Notes: generated by a model not told the origin, from the letters alone. Numbered from the stretch's first letter, positions 16,450 to 25,754 are shown. The stretch is DNA of 64,000 nucleotides from Burkholderiales bacterium (GCA_020848435.1 JADLAC010000016.1:124001-188000); one strand, 5' to 3'. Numbers and translations are program-made.

Positions 16450-17835
16450 TTACCAGCGATAGAAGAGCGCAAGGTTGTCCAGCCGCTCGAAGCTCCATAC
16501 CGCCGCGACCAGGCGCTGGCATTTGTCCTTGCCGATGATGGGCTCGCAGTTGGACAGAAACTTGCGTTCGAGGTCGGCATCCGACATGGGATTCTCACCC
16601 TCGCCCTTGGGATCGAGCACGCGCTCGGTCAAGCGCGCGCCGTCCTTCATCACCAAAGTGACCACCCCACCGCGGCGGCGCGGATACTGCCGCTCGGTTT
16701 CTTCGTCCGTGTAGACCTTCACTTTCGCGATCATGCTCTGCACCTCCGGCCGGTCGATGCGCCCCGGCTTGAACGAGGGCGAGGTCACGTTGTCCTCGAT
16801 CAGGGCCAGCGCCGCCGCGCACGGCATGCTCATCTGCGCGTCGAGCAACGCCTCCCAGGTCGTATGATCGTGGCGCGCGCCGACCGCGTAGCTGCCCGCT
16901 TCGATCCGCGCCACCTGGGCCGGATTGATCTGATGCTTGCGCTTCAGCGTGACGATCCCATCGATGATGGGGTGCAGGTGCCGGCAGCACGGATAGGGCT
17001 TGAAGTAAGCGTCCTCGATTTCGTAGCGGGTGCCGAGGTCCTGGGTAAGCCGCTGCCAGTTCACCTTGTTGTCCACGAAGGCACGGAAGAACCCGTGCTT
17101 GCCTTCGAGCACGTGCGTCGGCCCGGTGATGCGCCGTTTGCCGAGCTCGGCGCACAGCACGCCGTCGCGCGCGGCCTTGCCGGGATGGATGCGCTTCACG
17201 TCGGCGCCCTCGCCCAGGAACTCGAACAGCCCGCCGGCGAAGCTGCCCGCGAGCCCGAGCGCGAACAGCGTCTGCTCCTCGCCGTTGCCGATCAGCTTCG
17301 ACACGCCCGCCGCGGCCCCGAACACGCCCGTGATCGGCGTGTTGTGCCAGCCTTGCAAGGCCGAGTTGGGATGGATCGCGGAAGCGACCCGCAACATGAC
17401 GTCGTAGCCGAGCACGGTGGCGAGGATGACGCGCTTCGCGTCCAGGCCTTGTTGCTCGGCGACTGCGAATACCGCCGGAAAATTCGGCCCCGCCGGATGC
17501 GCCGAGCCGTTGGTGTGGCCATCGTCGAAGTCGAGCGCATGGGCGCTGGTGCCGTTGAGCAGCGCGGCGTTGAGCACGGACAGGCGCGCCGAGCTGCCGA
17601 TGACCGCGGCGGCCCGCGATTCGTCCACGCTCGACAGGTATTCCAGCATCTGCCGCGATACCGGCTCCTGCGAGCCCGTGATCGCGCTGGTCAGATAATC
17701 GATCAGCGCGCGCTTGAAACTATGAACCGCGCGCTCGCTCAAGTCCCCGCAGCCGGTGGCGGCCACGTGCCGAGCCAAGCGTCGGGTGGCATCGTCGTGC
17801 TCGGTAGCGGCGCTCGGCGGGGCGAGGTCGTTCAT
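16450..17835 (-). CDS. MmgE/PrpD family protein
   Basis: 461 aa member of the family containing 2-methylcitrate dehydratase (PrpD) and cis-aconitate decarboxylase. ATG 17835 has GGAGAG upstream. Recognisable blocks: DYLTSAITGSQEPVS, LLNGTSAHALDFDDGHTNGS with the conserved DFDD, HPAGPNFPAVFAVAEQQGLD, GVFGAAAGVSKLIG, VKRIHPGKAARDGVLCAELG and AYFKPYPCCRHLHPIIDG. It is first in an operon with a CaiB-type CoA-transferase and a CitE-like lyase. A role as a dehydratase or decarboxylase on a C5-C7 di- or tricarboxylate is reasonable; the exact reaction is not readable. Confidence 0.9.
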   Translation of the reverse strand: MNDLAPPSAATEHDDATRRLARHVAATGCGDLSERAVHSFKRALIDYLTSAITGSQEPVSRQMLEYLSSVDESRAAAVIGSSARLSVLNAALLNGTSAHALDFDDGHTNGSAHPAGPNFPAVFAVAEQQGLDAKRVILATVLGYDVMLRVASAIHPNSALQGWHNTPITGVFGAAAGVSKLIGNGEEQTLFALGLAGSFAGGLFEFLGEGADVKRIHPGKAARDGVLCAELGKRRITGPTHVLEGKHGFFRAFVDNKVNWQRLTQDLGTRYEIEDAYFKPYPCCRHLHPIIDGIVTLKRKHQINPAQVARIEAGSYAVGARHDHTTWEALLDAQMSMPCAAALALIEDNVTSPSFKPGRIDRPEVQSMIAKVKVYTDEETERQYPRRRGGVVTLVMKDGARLTERVLDPKGEGENPMSDADLERKFLSNCEPIIGKDKCQRLVAAVWSFERLDNLALFYRW

Positions 17836-18083
17836 GGGGCTCTCCAGGGGGAATGCGGTCAACGCAAGCCGGCGCGATTCGCCAGCCCTCGGGACCGATG
17901 CTACCGCAGTGCAGCCGGGGTGAAAACCGCGATCCGAGCCGTGTTTCGGGCCCTTGCCCGCCGGGGCGACTCGGCGCGCGCTCGGCTTGGCGTGAAGCGC
18001 GCGCGCAGCGCGATGGCGGCAGTGTGCGCGAACCTTAGGCCGGTGCGAACGGACCTCGTGCGCGGCCCGAGGTCGACACCGCC

Positions 18084-18917
18084 TCAGCCGTCGCGGTGAT
18101 GCGAGCGGCGCTCGGCGATGACGGCGAGCTCGTTGCGCACCGCCATCACCCCCGGCACCGCGGCGGCGACCTCGGCCGCGCGGCTGCGCTCGAGCGCCGA
18201 ATCGACGACGCCACCGAGAACCAGCGTGCCGTCGTCGGCGCTGATCGCAATGCGCACGGTGCGCGTCTGCGGGGTTTGCCGCAGATGCGCCCGCACCCGC
18301 GCCTGCAAACGCAGGTTCTCGAACATCGCGTGCGAGCGCGAGGTTTCCTGAAAATCGGCGTGACGCACGCAATGCAGCACGTTGTCGACGCATTCTTCGA
18401 TCGACATGCGCTCGGTGTTGAGCACCAGGTCGTATTGCTCGGCATCCCACCAGTCGACGCCGAAATGCCGCCGGATGATGGCGCCATGGGCTTCGTCGTT
18501 GTCCTCGACCTCACGCTTGGCCTGCGTGGCGTCGCTGCTCTTCATCCGCTGCTTCATGCGCTCGATGCGCAAGGGCTTGGGCGCACACACGCGCACGCAC
18601 ACCACGTGCGAGACCGGCCGCAGCAGGTTCGCCGCGCCCCAGCTCCGCAGGACGGCCCCGCGTCCTTGCGCGGCGAGATTGAAGGTTTCCTCCGCGGTGT
18701 AGATCGATAGCGAGGTCTGATCCGCCGTCAAGCGCTCGAAGAAGCTCGGATGACCTTCGAGCAGGCGGATGACGTGGCTCTTGCGCAGCCGCATCTTGTC
18801 GGCGAGCGGCTCGATGATCTCGTGGTGCAGGACCGGGATGGCGAGCGCCTCGGCCACGCCCGCCGCAACGTCCTTGCCGAAGCTTCCCATTTCACGGGTC
18901 ATTGCAATGAGCGGCAT
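18084..18917 (-). CDS. Cytidylate-kinase-like protein with C-terminal BON domain
   Basis: 277 aa two-domain protein. Residues 1 to about 190 resemble the cytidylate-kinase-like P-loop family: MPLIAMTREMGSFGKDVAAG, with a GxxGKD-type loop in place of the classical Walker A, then ALAIPVLHHEIIEPLADKMR and VCVRVCAPKPLRIERMKQRM. After a linker, residues 205-277 form a BON domain (ENLRLQARVRAHLRQTPQTR, DGTLVLGGVVDS, VPGVMAVRNEL), normally found in envelope-associated or lipid-binding proteins. No signal peptide is present, so the BON part must be cytoplasmic unless exported otherwise. True CMP kinase activity is doubtful; function unknown. Confidence 0.82.
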   Translation of the reverse strand: MPLIAMTREMGSFGKDVAAGVAEALAIPVLHHEIIEPLADKMRLRKSHVIRLLEGHPSFFERLTADQTSLSIYTAEETFNLAAQGRGAVLRSWGAANLLRPVSHVVCVRVCAPKPLRIERMKQRMKSSDATQAKREVEDNDEAHGAIIRRHFGVDWWDAEQYDLVLNTERMSIEECVDNVLHCVRHADFQETSRSHAMFENLRLQARVRAHLRQTPQTRTVRIAISADDGTLVLGGVVDSALERSRAAEVAAAVPGVMAVRNELAVIAERRSHHRDG

Positions 18918-18947
18918 GGCGCATCCCCGGGGCTGCTGCGGAGTCGA

Positions 18948-18953
18948 ATTATA
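18948..18953 (-). promoter_or_regulatory. Perfect -10 box upstream of the kinase-like/BON gene
   Basis: The minus strand carries TATAAT at 18953-18948, 31 bases upstream of the start at 18917. No good -35 hexamer is at the right distance. The spacer to prpB also holds an imperfect GC-rich dyad around 18961-19010. Confidence 0.42.
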
Positions 18954-19118
18954 GGTACGCGCGCGCGGGGCCGGCATAGGAAGTTTTTTGGCCGGTAGTG
19001 CGCGCGAGCGCGGGCTTCGCGCCCCCGGCGGGGGCCGGTGTATCATCGATCCCCGCAACCGCCGGCCCCGCCGCGCCGATCGATCGCATTGCGTGTCCTT
19101 CCATTCGAGGAGCTTGTC

Positions 19119-20024
19119 ATGGCCCGTGCCGAATCCGCCGGCGCGCGTTTTCGCGCCGCATTGAAAACCGAGCAGCCGCTGCAGGTCGCCGGCGCGGTCA
19201 ACGCCTATACGGCCTTGCTGGCACAAGCCACCGGCTTCAAGGCGATCTACCTGTCCGGGGCCGGCGTCGCCAATGCCTCGTTCGGGCTGCCGGATCTCGC
19301 GATCACCACCTTGAACGACGTGCTGACCGATATCGATCGCATCACCAGCGCATCGCCGCTGCCCTTGATGGTGGACGTCGACACGGGCTTCGGCGGCATG
19401 TTCAACATCGCCCGCACGGTGAAGTCGCTGATCAAGCAGGGGGCAGGCGCCCTGCACATGGAAGACCAGGTGGCGATCAAGCGCTGCGGCCATCGGCCCG
19501 GCAAGGCGGTGGTGTCGAGCGGCGAGATGGTCGATCGCATCAAGGCGGCGGTGGACGCGCGCACCGATCCGGATTTCTTCATCATCGCCCGCACCGATGC
19601 GCTCGCGGTCGAAGGCATCGATTCCGCCATCGAACGCGCCTTCGCCTGCAAGGCGGCAGGGGCCGACGGCGTCTTCGCCGAAGCCGTCACGCAGCTTGCG
19701 CAGTACCGCAAGTTCGCAGCCGCGCTGGGCGAGGGCTATCCCATCCTCGCCAACATCACCGAGTTCTCCAAGACACCGAGCTTCTCGCTCGACGAGCTGC
19801 GAGCCGCTGGCGTGTCGATCGCGCTCTATCCGCTGTCGGCATTCCGCGCCCAGAGCGCCGCGGCGCTCAGGGTGTTCGAGGCGATTCGCAAGGAAGGATC
19901 GGCGGCGAGCGTGCTGGCGCTGATGCAAAGCCGGGACGACCTGTACCGCTATCTCGACTATCACGCCTACGAACGCAAGATCGACGAGCTGTACGCGAAG
20001 GACAAGCTCAAGGTCGGCGATTGA
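19119..20024 (+). CDS. prpB: Methylisocitrate lyase
   Basis: 301 aa enzyme of the isocitrate lyase/PEP mutase superfamily that cleaves 2-methylisocitrate to pyruvate and succinate in propionate catabolism. ATG 19119 has GAGGAG upstream. It matches PrpB along its whole length: [59 protein letters not shown], the signature KRCGHRPGK with the catalytic Cys, and [20 protein letters not shown]. The pathway partners prpC and acnD are not beside it; the only PrpD relative in the window is at 16450-17835 on the other strand. It is followed closely by a nitrilase-family gene. Confidence 0.9.
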   Translation: MARAESAGARFRAALKTEQPLQVAGAVNAYTALLAQATGFKAIYLSGAGVANASFGLPDLAITTLNDVLTDIDRITSASPLPLMVDVDTGFGGMFNIARTVKSLIKQGAGALHMEDQVAIKRCGHRPGKAVVSSGEMVDRIKAAVDARTDPDFFIIARTDALAVEGIDSAIERAFACKAAGADGVFAEAVTQLAQYRKFAAALGEGYPILANITEFSKTPSFSLDELRAAGVSIALYPLSAFRAQSAAALRVFEAIRKEGSAASVLALMQSRDDLYRYLDYHAYERKIDELYAKDKLKVGD

Positions 20025-20058
20025 CCGCACCGCCGGGCATTCATTGCGGGCGCAACCC

Positions 20059-20886
20059 ATGGCGCAGCTCAAGCTTGCGTGTGTGCAGCTCAATGCCGGG
20101 GCCGATGTCGGCGCCAATCTGGAAGCCGCGGCGCGCGCGGTGCGTCATGCGGCGGCGCAGGGCGCGCGCTTCATCGCCTTGCCCGAGTATTGCGTGCTGC
20201 TCGACGGCAGCGGCCGCGTCATGCGCGAGCGTTCGCCCGCGGAAGCCGAGCATCGCGGGCTCGCGCAGCTGTGTGAGCTGGCGCGGGAAACCGATGCTTG
20301 GCTGTTGCTCGGCTCGCTCACCGTCGCGCTCGACGACGCGCGCATGGCAAACCGTTCGTACCTCGTCTCGGCGGCCGGCGAAATCGTCGCCCGCTACGAC
20401 AAGATCCACATGTTCGATGTCACCTTGCCGAGCGGCAAGGTGATCCGCGAGTCGAGCGCCTACCGTCCGGGCGAGCAGGCGGCGCTGGCGGCAACCCCGT
20501 GGGGTCTGCTCGGGATGAGCGTGTGCTACGACCTGCGCTTCCCCCAGCTCTATCGTGCGCTCGCCCAGGCCGGGGCCGTGATGCTCGCCGTTCCCGCCTC
20601 CTTCCAGCGCGAGACCGGACCCGCGCATTGGCACAGCCTGCTGCGCGCGCGAGCTATCGAGAACGCCGCCTTCGTCATCGCGCCGGCGATGTGCGGTGAG
20701 CATCCGAACGGCCGCTCGACCTATGGCCATTCGCTGGTGATCGACCCGTGGGGACAGGTGATCGCGGAGGCGGACGATCAGCCGGGCGTGCTGATGGCAG
20801 ACATCGAGCTCGAGCAAGCAGCGAACGTGCGCGCGATGCTGCCCTCGCTGCAGCACGATCGCCCGTTCGAGCTGAATCGCATATAA
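20059..20886 (+). CDS. Carbon-nitrogen hydrolase (Nit/deaminated glutathione amidase-like)
   Basis: 275 aa nitrilase-superfamily amidase. The catalytic triad is visible: Glu in ARFIALPEYCVLL, Lys in VARYDKIHMFDV, Cys in GMSVCYDLRFPQLYR. The pattern fits the Nit branch, whose members hydrolyse deaminated glutathione or omega-amides such as 2-oxoglutaramate. It ends in the usual SLQHDRPFEL segment. ATG 20059 starts QLKLACVQLNAGADV, the family amino terminus; the ribosome site is weak. The 34-base gap after prpB suggests a shared transcript, though no metabolic link is evident. Confidence 0.88.
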   Translation: MAQLKLACVQLNAGADVGANLEAAARAVRHAAAQGARFIALPEYCVLLDGSGRVMRERSPAEAEHRGLAQLCELARETDAWLLLGSLTVALDDARMANRSYLVSAAGEIVARYDKIHMFDVTLPSGKVIRESSAYRPGEQAALAATPWGLLGMSVCYDLRFPQLYRALAQAGAVMLAVPASFQRETGPAHWHSLLRARAIENAAFVIAPAMCGEHPNGRSTYGHSLVIDPWGQVIAEADDQPGVLMADIELEQAANVRAMLPSLQHDRPFELNRI

Positions 20887-20892
20887 ACGCCC

Positions 20893-20971
20893 GGACCGGG
20901 GTCGGACCGGGATGGAACCCGAGGCGGGGTCGGACCCGAGGCGCGGTCGGACCCGGGGCGATCCGGGGCGA
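20893..20971. repeat. GGGGTCGGACCC-type tandem repeat upstream of glk
   Basis: The unit GAGGCGGGGTCGGACCC occurs at 20921-20937 and again, with one change, at 20938-20954. Flanking half copies (GGGGTCGGACC near 20899, CCGGGGCGATCC near 20953) extend the array on both sides. Each unit is a short dyad. It occupies most of the 113-base gap between the amidase and glucokinase genes. Confidence 0.72.
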
Positions 20972-20999
20972 TAACGAAAGCAAACGTAGAGCACAAACC

Positions 21000-22013
21000 G
21001 TGTCCAGTACGCGTTACACCCTCGCTGCCGACGTCGGCGGCACCAAGACCCTGTTCGAGCTGGGCCTCGCCGAGAACGGGCGTTACCGGCGCCTGCACGC
21101 TGCCAACTTCCTCAACGCCGACTACGCCGGCGTGGAGCAGGTCACCGAAGCTTTTCTCGCCACCGTCCCCGAGCGGCCGAACGCGATCGCTAGCGCCTGC
21201 TTCGCGCTGGCCGGGCCCATTGTCGGGCGCCGCGTGCGGCTCACCAACCTGCCGTGGGAAGTCGACTCGGCCGCGCTGGGCGACAAGCTCGGCATCGCGC
21301 AGGTGCGCTTCGTCAACGACTTCGCCGCCGTCGGTCATGGCATCCCGAGCCTGCAGGCCGACGAGCTGAGCTGCCTCCAGGCCGGCCGGGCGGACCCGCA
21401 CGGCGTGCGCGGCGTTCTGGGCGCAGGCACGGGGCTGGGCATGGTGTTGATGGTTTGGACCGGCAACGCGTATCGCGTCGTGCCCTCGGAGGGCGGCAAT
21501 GCCGACTTCGCGCCTGTCAACGAAGTCCAGAATCGGCTTTGGAATTATCTGTCGCATCGCCTCGAGCGCGTGTGGTGCGGGGCCCTGCTCTCCGGTCGCG
21601 GCCTGGAGCGCATCTACCAGTTCTTGAGCGAGGCGGACACCTTGCGCGCCCGCACCTCGGGCGGGCGGGCGCAGGAGTCGGCGCTCACCGCGGCCGAGAT
21701 CACGGCGCGCGCCGTCGAGGCCTCCGACCCGCGTGCCGTCTCCACGCTCAACCTGTTCCTGGAAATCTATGGCGCCGTCGCGGGCAACCTCGCGCTCACG
21801 CTGATGGCGCACGGCGGCATCTACATCGCCGGCGGGATCGCACCGCGCATCGCGGCCTTGTTCGCCGAGGGCAGCTTCGTGCGGGCATTTCGGGCCAAGG
21901 GGAAGTTCGCCGACCTGATGCAGACCTTTCCCCTGCACGTCGTGCTGACCCCTGAAGTCGGGCTCAGGGGCGCGGTAGCGATCGCTTCCCACGCCGCGCT
22001 GCGGCGGCGCTGA
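21000..22013 (+). CDS. glk: Glucokinase
   Basis: 337 aa bacterial hexokinase-group glucokinase, phosphorylating glucose with ATP. The phosphate-1 motif is YTLAADVGGTKTLFELGLAE, the substrate block includes ARFVNDF-like VRFVNDFAAVGHGIPSL, the second glycine motif is GVLGAGTGLGMVLM and PSEGGNADFAPVNE contains the sugar-contact residues. YIAGGIAPRIAAL near the end is the adenosine motif. GTG 21000 is taken as the start since ADVGGTKT then falls at about residue 9; no strong ribosome site is visible, and the upstream sequence is a repeat array. Confidence 0.88.
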   Translation: MSSTRYTLAADVGGTKTLFELGLAENGRYRRLHAANFLNADYAGVEQVTEAFLATVPERPNAIASACFALAGPIVGRRVRLTNLPWEVDSAALGDKLGIAQVRFVNDFAAVGHGIPSLQADELSCLQAGRADPHGVRGVLGAGTGLGMVLMVWTGNAYRVVPSEGGNADFAPVNEVQNRLWNYLSHRLERVWCGALLSGRGLERIYQFLSEADTLRARTSGGRAQESALTAAEITARAVEASDPRAVSTLNLFLEIYGAVAGNLALTLMAHGGIYIAGGIAPRIAALFAEGSFVRAFRAKGKFADLMQTFPLHVVLTPEVGLRGAVAIASHAALRRR

Positions 22014-22107
22014 GCCCGGAGCGCTCGTCCGGCAGACCCCGGCGCTAGCCGCAGGCCAACGACCGCTGCCGCGGCGGCCACCGAGCGTCGCCGGCGTCCC
22101 TCGCGAC

Positions 22108-22136
22108 GGCTTGCAAATCGCCCCTTCGCCTATAAT
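22108..22136 (+). promoter_or_regulatory. Promoter of the hemA-prfA-prmC operon
   Basis: A perfect -10 box TATAAT lies at 22131-22136, about 42 bases before the hemA ATG. At 17 bases upstream the -35 position reads GGCTTG; a better looking TTGCAA at 22111 is only 14 bases away. The AT-rich -10 stands out in this GC-rich DNA. Confidence 0.6.
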
Positions 22137-22177
22137 TCAGGAGCTTCCACGCCCGCGGCGCCGCGCCGCCCGCTTTC

Positions 22178-23428
22178 ATGCGTCTGTTCGCTTTCGGGAT
22201 CAATCACCAGACCGCGCCCTTGAGCGTGCGCGAGCAGGTGGTCTTCCAGAACGAGCGCCTGGCGCCGGCTTTGCGCGACCTGGTCGATCAGCGGCCCGTG
22301 AAGGAAGCGGCGATTCTTTCGACCTGCAATCGAACCGAGGTCTACTGCAATACCGAGGAGCCGGCCGCCGCGGTCCATTGGCTGGCGAGCTACCACCGGC
22401 TGCCCGCCGACGGCCTGGACCCCTATATCTATCGGCTGCCGCAGGAGCGCGCCGTCGAGCACGCCTTCCGGGTAGCAAGCGGTCTCGATTCGATGATGCT
22501 GGGCGAGGCGCAGATCCTCGGCCAGATGAAGGCCGCGGTGCGCTCGGCGGAGCAGGCCGGGACCCTGGGCTTGCTGCTCAACCGGCTGTTTCAGCGCACC
22601 TTCTCGGTGGCCAAGGAAGTGCGCACGCAGACCGAGATCGGCGCCAACGCGGTATCGATGGCGGCCATCGCAGTGCGGCTGGCGGAAGAGATCTATCCTT
22701 CGATCGGCGAGTGTCGGGTGCTCCTGGTCGGCGCCGGCGAAATGATCGAGCTGTGCGCGACCCATTTCGCCGCGTGCGCGCCCCGGCAAGTGACCTTTGC
22801 CAACCGCACCTTGGAACGCGCGCAGGAGTTGAGCTCGCGCCACGCGGGTCAAGCCATCACCCTCAACGACGTCGCCGGCAACCTCGCGACTCATGACGTG
22901 GTGATCACCAGCACCGCGAGCCCGCTGCCGGTCATCGGCAAGGGCACGGTGGAGAGCGCGCTCAAGGCGCGCAAGCATCGCCCCATGCTGCTGGTCGATC
23001 TCGCCGTGCCGCGGGACATCGAGCCCGAGGTGGGCAAGCTCGACGATGTCTTTCTGTACACCGTCGACGATCTCGGCCGCATCGCCGCGCAGGGACTGGC
23101 TGCTCGCTCGAACGCGGTGCTCCAGGCGGAAGCCCTGATCGATACCGAAGTGCGCGATTTCATGCACTGGATGAATACCCGCGGCGCCGTGCCCGCGATT
23201 CGGGCGCTGCGCGACCAGGCCGAACGCAGCCGCCGACACGAGCTGGAACGCGCATTGAAGGCGCTCGAGCGCGGCGAGGATGCGCGCAAGGTGCTCGAGC
23301 GCATGAGCGAGGCGCTCACCAACAAGCTCATGCATCCCCCGACCCACGCGCTCAACTGCGCCTCCGACGCCGAGCGCGACCAGCTCGTGCAGATGCTCGG
23401 CCGGCTCTATCAAATCCACCGCGAATGA
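22178..23428 (+). CDS. hemA: Glutamyl-tRNA reductase
   Basis: 416 aa enzyme that reduces glutamyl-tRNA(Glu) to glutamate-1-semialdehyde with NADPH, the first committed step of tetrapyrrole synthesis. The catalytic Cys50 sits in [33 protein letters not shown] and the NADPH-fold motif [20 protein letters not shown] follow, and the C-terminal dimerisation helix ends with [16 protein letters not shown]. Length and start match the family. The stop overlaps the prfA start (ATGA at 23425-23428), the common hemA-prfA coupling in betaproteobacteria. Confidence 0.97.
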   Translation: MRLFAFGINHQTAPLSVREQVVFQNERLAPALRDLVDQRPVKEAAILSTCNRTEVYCNTEEPAAAVHWLASYHRLPADGLDPYIYRLPQERAVEHAFRVASGLDSMMLGEAQILGQMKAAVRSAEQAGTLGLLLNRLFQRTFSVAKEVRTQTEIGANAVSMAAIAVRLAEEIYPSIGECRVLLVGAGEMIELCATHFAACAPRQVTFANRTLERAQELSSRHAGQAITLNDVAGNLATHDVVITSTASPLPVIGKGTVESALKARKHRPMLLVDLAVPRDIEPEVGKLDDVFLYTVDDLGRIAAQGLAARSNAVLQAEALIDTEVRDFMHWMNTRGAVPAIRALRDQAERSRRHELERALKALERGEDARKVLERMSEALTNKLMHPPTHALNCASDAERDQLVQMLGRLYQIHRE

Positions 23429-24507
23429 AGCCGAGCATCGCACGCAAGCTCGCTCAGCTCACCGGCCGGCTGGAGGAGTTGAATGCCCTGCTCGCATCCG
23501 CCGATGTGACGCAGAACATGGACAACTATCGCAAGCTTGCGCGCGAGCACGCCGAGATCGAGCCCGTGGTCGAGCTCTACCGCGCCTACCTGCGCAGCGA
23601 GCAGGATGTCGCCACGGCCCAGGAGATGGCCCAGGATCCGGGCATGCGCGAGTTCGCCGAAGCCGAGATGCGCGAAGCGCGCGGGCGCATGGACGGCATA
23701 GAAGGCGAATTGCAGCGCCAGCTCCTGCCCAAGGATCCGAACGACGAGCGCAACATTTTTCTGGAGATCCGCGCCGGCACGGGCGGCGACGAATCGGCGC
23801 TGTTCGCCGCCGATCTGTTCCGGATGTATTCGCGCTATGCCGAGCGCCAGGGCTGGCGGGTCGAGGTCATGTCGGCGAGCCACAGCGACCTGGGCGGCTA
23901 CAAGGAGATCATCGCGCGGGTGAGCGGCGCGGGTGCGTACTCGCGGCTCAAGTTCGAGTCGGGGGGGCACCGGGTACAGCGCGTGCCGGTCACCGAGACC
24001 CAGGGCCGCATCCACACGTCGGCTTGCACGGTCGCGATCATGGCGGAGGTCGACGCGGTGAGCGACGTGGTATTGAATCCGGCGGAGCTGCGCATCGATA
24101 CCTTTCGCGCTTCCGGGGCCGGCGGCCAACACATCAACAAGACCGATTCGGCGGTGCGCGTCACGCACCTGCCCACCGGTATCGTGGTGGAGTGCCAGAA
24201 CGATCGCTCGCAGCACAAGAACAAGGCACAAGCCCTGGCCATCCTGGCCGCGCGCATTCGCGACCAGCAGGTGCACGATCAGCAGGCGAAGGTGGCCGCG
24301 GAGCGCAAGCTGCTGGTCGGCAGCGGTGATCGCTCCGAGCGCATCCGCACCTACAACTTCCCGCAGGGGCGGGTCACCGACCACCGCATCAACCTGACGC
24401 TCTACAAGATCGCCGCCATAATGGATGGCGACCTCGACGACATCGTGCATGCGCTCGCCGCCGAACACCAGGCCGAACAGCTCGCGCAGTTGGCCGAGTC
24501 GAGCTAA
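23425..24507 (+). CDS. prfA: Peptide chain release factor 1
   Basis: 360 aa release factor that recognises UAA/UAG and triggers hydrolysis of peptidyl-tRNA. The GGQ loop is in [20 protein letters not shown] near residue 234; [20 protein letters not shown] and [16 protein letters not shown] are further class I factor blocks. The anticodon-reading domain precedes the GGQ domain as usual. It overlaps hemA by four bases and is followed after 17 bases by prmC, whose product methylates the glutamine of the GGQ loop. Confidence 0.97.
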   Translation: MKPSIARKLAQLTGRLEELNALLASADVTQNMDNYRKLAREHAEIEPVVELYRAYLRSEQDVATAQEMAQDPGMREFAEAEMREARGRMDGIEGELQRQLLPKDPNDERNIFLEIRAGTGGDESALFAADLFRMYSRYAERQGWRVEVMSASHSDLGGYKEIIARVSGAGAYSRLKFESGGHRVQRVPVTETQGRIHTSACTVAIMAEVDAVSDVVLNPAELRIDTFRASGAGGQHINKTDSAVRVTHLPTGIVVECQNDRSQHKNKAQALAILAARIRDQQVHDQQAKVAAERKLLVGSGDRSERIRTYNFPQGRVTDHRINLTLYKIAAIMDGDLDDIVHALAAEHQAEQLAQLAESS

Positions 24508-24524
24508 AGGATGAAGCTGACGCC

Positions 24525-25385
24525 GTGAACGCTCCGCACGAGCCGCATTCGCTCGGCCCCACGACCGTAGCCGCCGCCCTGCGCGATGCGGGCCTGGCGC
24601 CGCCGGATGGCCGCATCCTGCTCCAGCACGTGCTCGGCGTGCCGCATGCCCAGCTCGGCGCGCATCCGCAGCGCGTGCTCACTGATTGCGAATGGCGCGC
24701 GTTCGCGAGGCTGGTGCAGCGGCGGCGGGCCGGTGAGCCGATCGCCTATTTGATCGGTGAACGCGAGTTCTATGGCCGCCGTTTCCGGGTCACGGACGCG
24801 GTGCTCATTCCGCGGCCGGAAACGGAGCTCTTGATCGACCTCGCGCTGGAGCGTTATCCCGAGTCGAGCACGGCGCGCATCCTCGATCTGGGCACCGGCA
24901 GCGGCAACATCGCCGTGACACTCGCGCTGGAGCGGCCGCGAACTGTGGTGGCTGCGGTCGATTGCAGTCCCGCGGCGCTGGCGCTCGCAGGCAGCAACGC
25001 CCGCGAGCTCGGCGCGCTCAACGTTCGCCTGTTGGAGGGCGACTGGTACGCGCCGGTAGCCGGCATGCGTTTCGACCTGATCGTGTCCAACCCGCCGTAC
25101 GTCGCCGCCGGCGATCCGCACTTGGGCCAGGGCGATGTACGCTTCGAGCCGCGCGCCGCGCTCAACGCCGGTGCCGACGGGCTGGACGCCCTGCGAGCCA
25201 TCGTCGCCGCTGCGCCGAGGTACCTCGACGCCGGAGGCTGGCTCATCGTCGAGCATGGCTACGATCAAGGCGCGGCCTGCGCACGGCTGCTACGCGCCGC
25301 TCGCCTCGCCGACGTGTTCCTGGCCCGCGACCTCGCCGGGTCAGCGCGTGTCAGCGGCGGCCGCAAGGACGCAGCCGGTGCTTGA
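24525..25385 (+). CDS. prmC: Release factor N5-glutamine methyltransferase
   Basis: 286 aa SAM-dependent enzyme that methylates the GGQ glutamine of release factors. The SAM loop DLGTGSGNIA is at residues 121-130 and the substrate-binding NPPY motif is at 189-192 in LIVSNPPYVAAGD. The amino-terminal helical domain that grips RF1 is present (EPIAYLIGEREFYGRRF, IPRPETELLIDLAL). GTG 24525 is the only sensible start in this frame. The last residues (RVSGGRKDAAGA) are family typical. Cotranscribed with prfA. Confidence 0.95.
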   Translation: MNAPHEPHSLGPTTVAAALRDAGLAPPDGRILLQHVLGVPHAQLGAHPQRVLTDCEWRAFARLVQRRRAGEPIAYLIGEREFYGRRFRVTDAVLIPRPETELLIDLALERYPESSTARILDLGTGSGNIAVTLALERPRTVVAAVDCSPAALALAGSNARELGALNVRLLEGDWYAPVAGMRFDLIVSNPPYVAAGDPHLGQGDVRFEPRAALNAGADGLDALRAIVAAAPRYLDAGGWLIVEHGYDQGAACARLLRAARLADVFLARDLAGSARVSGGRKDAAGA

Positions 25386-25411
25386 CCGGGGCGCGCAGGC
25401 TCTAGTAGACT
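25382..25411 (+). promoter_or_regulatory. Candidate promoter for grxD
   Basis: TTGACC at 25382-25387, overlapping the prmC stop, and TAGACT at 25406-25411 are separated by 18 bases, 38 bases before the grxD start. It would give grxD its own expression next to the hemA operon. Confidence 0.42.
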
Positions 25412-25448
25412 CAAATCCGACAAAAGTGCTCAAGTATTGGAGACCCCG

Positions 25449-25754
25449 ATGAGCGTGCAGGACACCATCAAGCAGCAAGTCAGCGGCAACAAGGTCGTGC
25501 TCTACATGAAGGGCTCGCCGGACTTCCCTCAGTGCGGTTTCTCGGCGCGCGCGGTGCAAGTGCTGCGCGCCTGCGGCGTGGAGGAAATCTTCAGCGTCGA
25601 CGTGCTGCAGGATCCCGACATCCGCCAGGGCATCAAGGACTACGCCAACTGGCCGACCATCCCGCAGCTCTACGTCAACGGCGAATTCGTCGGCGGCTCC
25701 GACATCGTCACCGAGATGTTCCAGTCGGGCGAGCTGCAGAAGCTCCTCAAATAG
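25449..25754 (+). CDS. grxD: Monothiol glutaredoxin, Grx4 family
   Basis: 101 aa monothiol glutaredoxin that carries a shared 2Fe-2S cluster with glutathione and acts in iron-sulfur trafficking. The active site CGFS is at residues 29-32 (GSPDFPQCGFSARAVQVL). The glutathione-contact blocks NWPTIPQLYVNGEF and VGGSDIVTEMFQSGEL are intact. ATG 25449 has GGAG upstream and gives the family-typical amino terminus SVQDTIKQQV. Its position after prmC is conserved in many betaproteobacteria. Confidence 0.96.
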   Translation: MSVQDTIKQQVSGNKVVLYMKGSPDFPQCGFSARAVQVLRACGVEEIFSVDVLQDPDIRQGIKDYANWPTIPQLYVNGEFVGGSDIVTEMFQSGELQKLLK

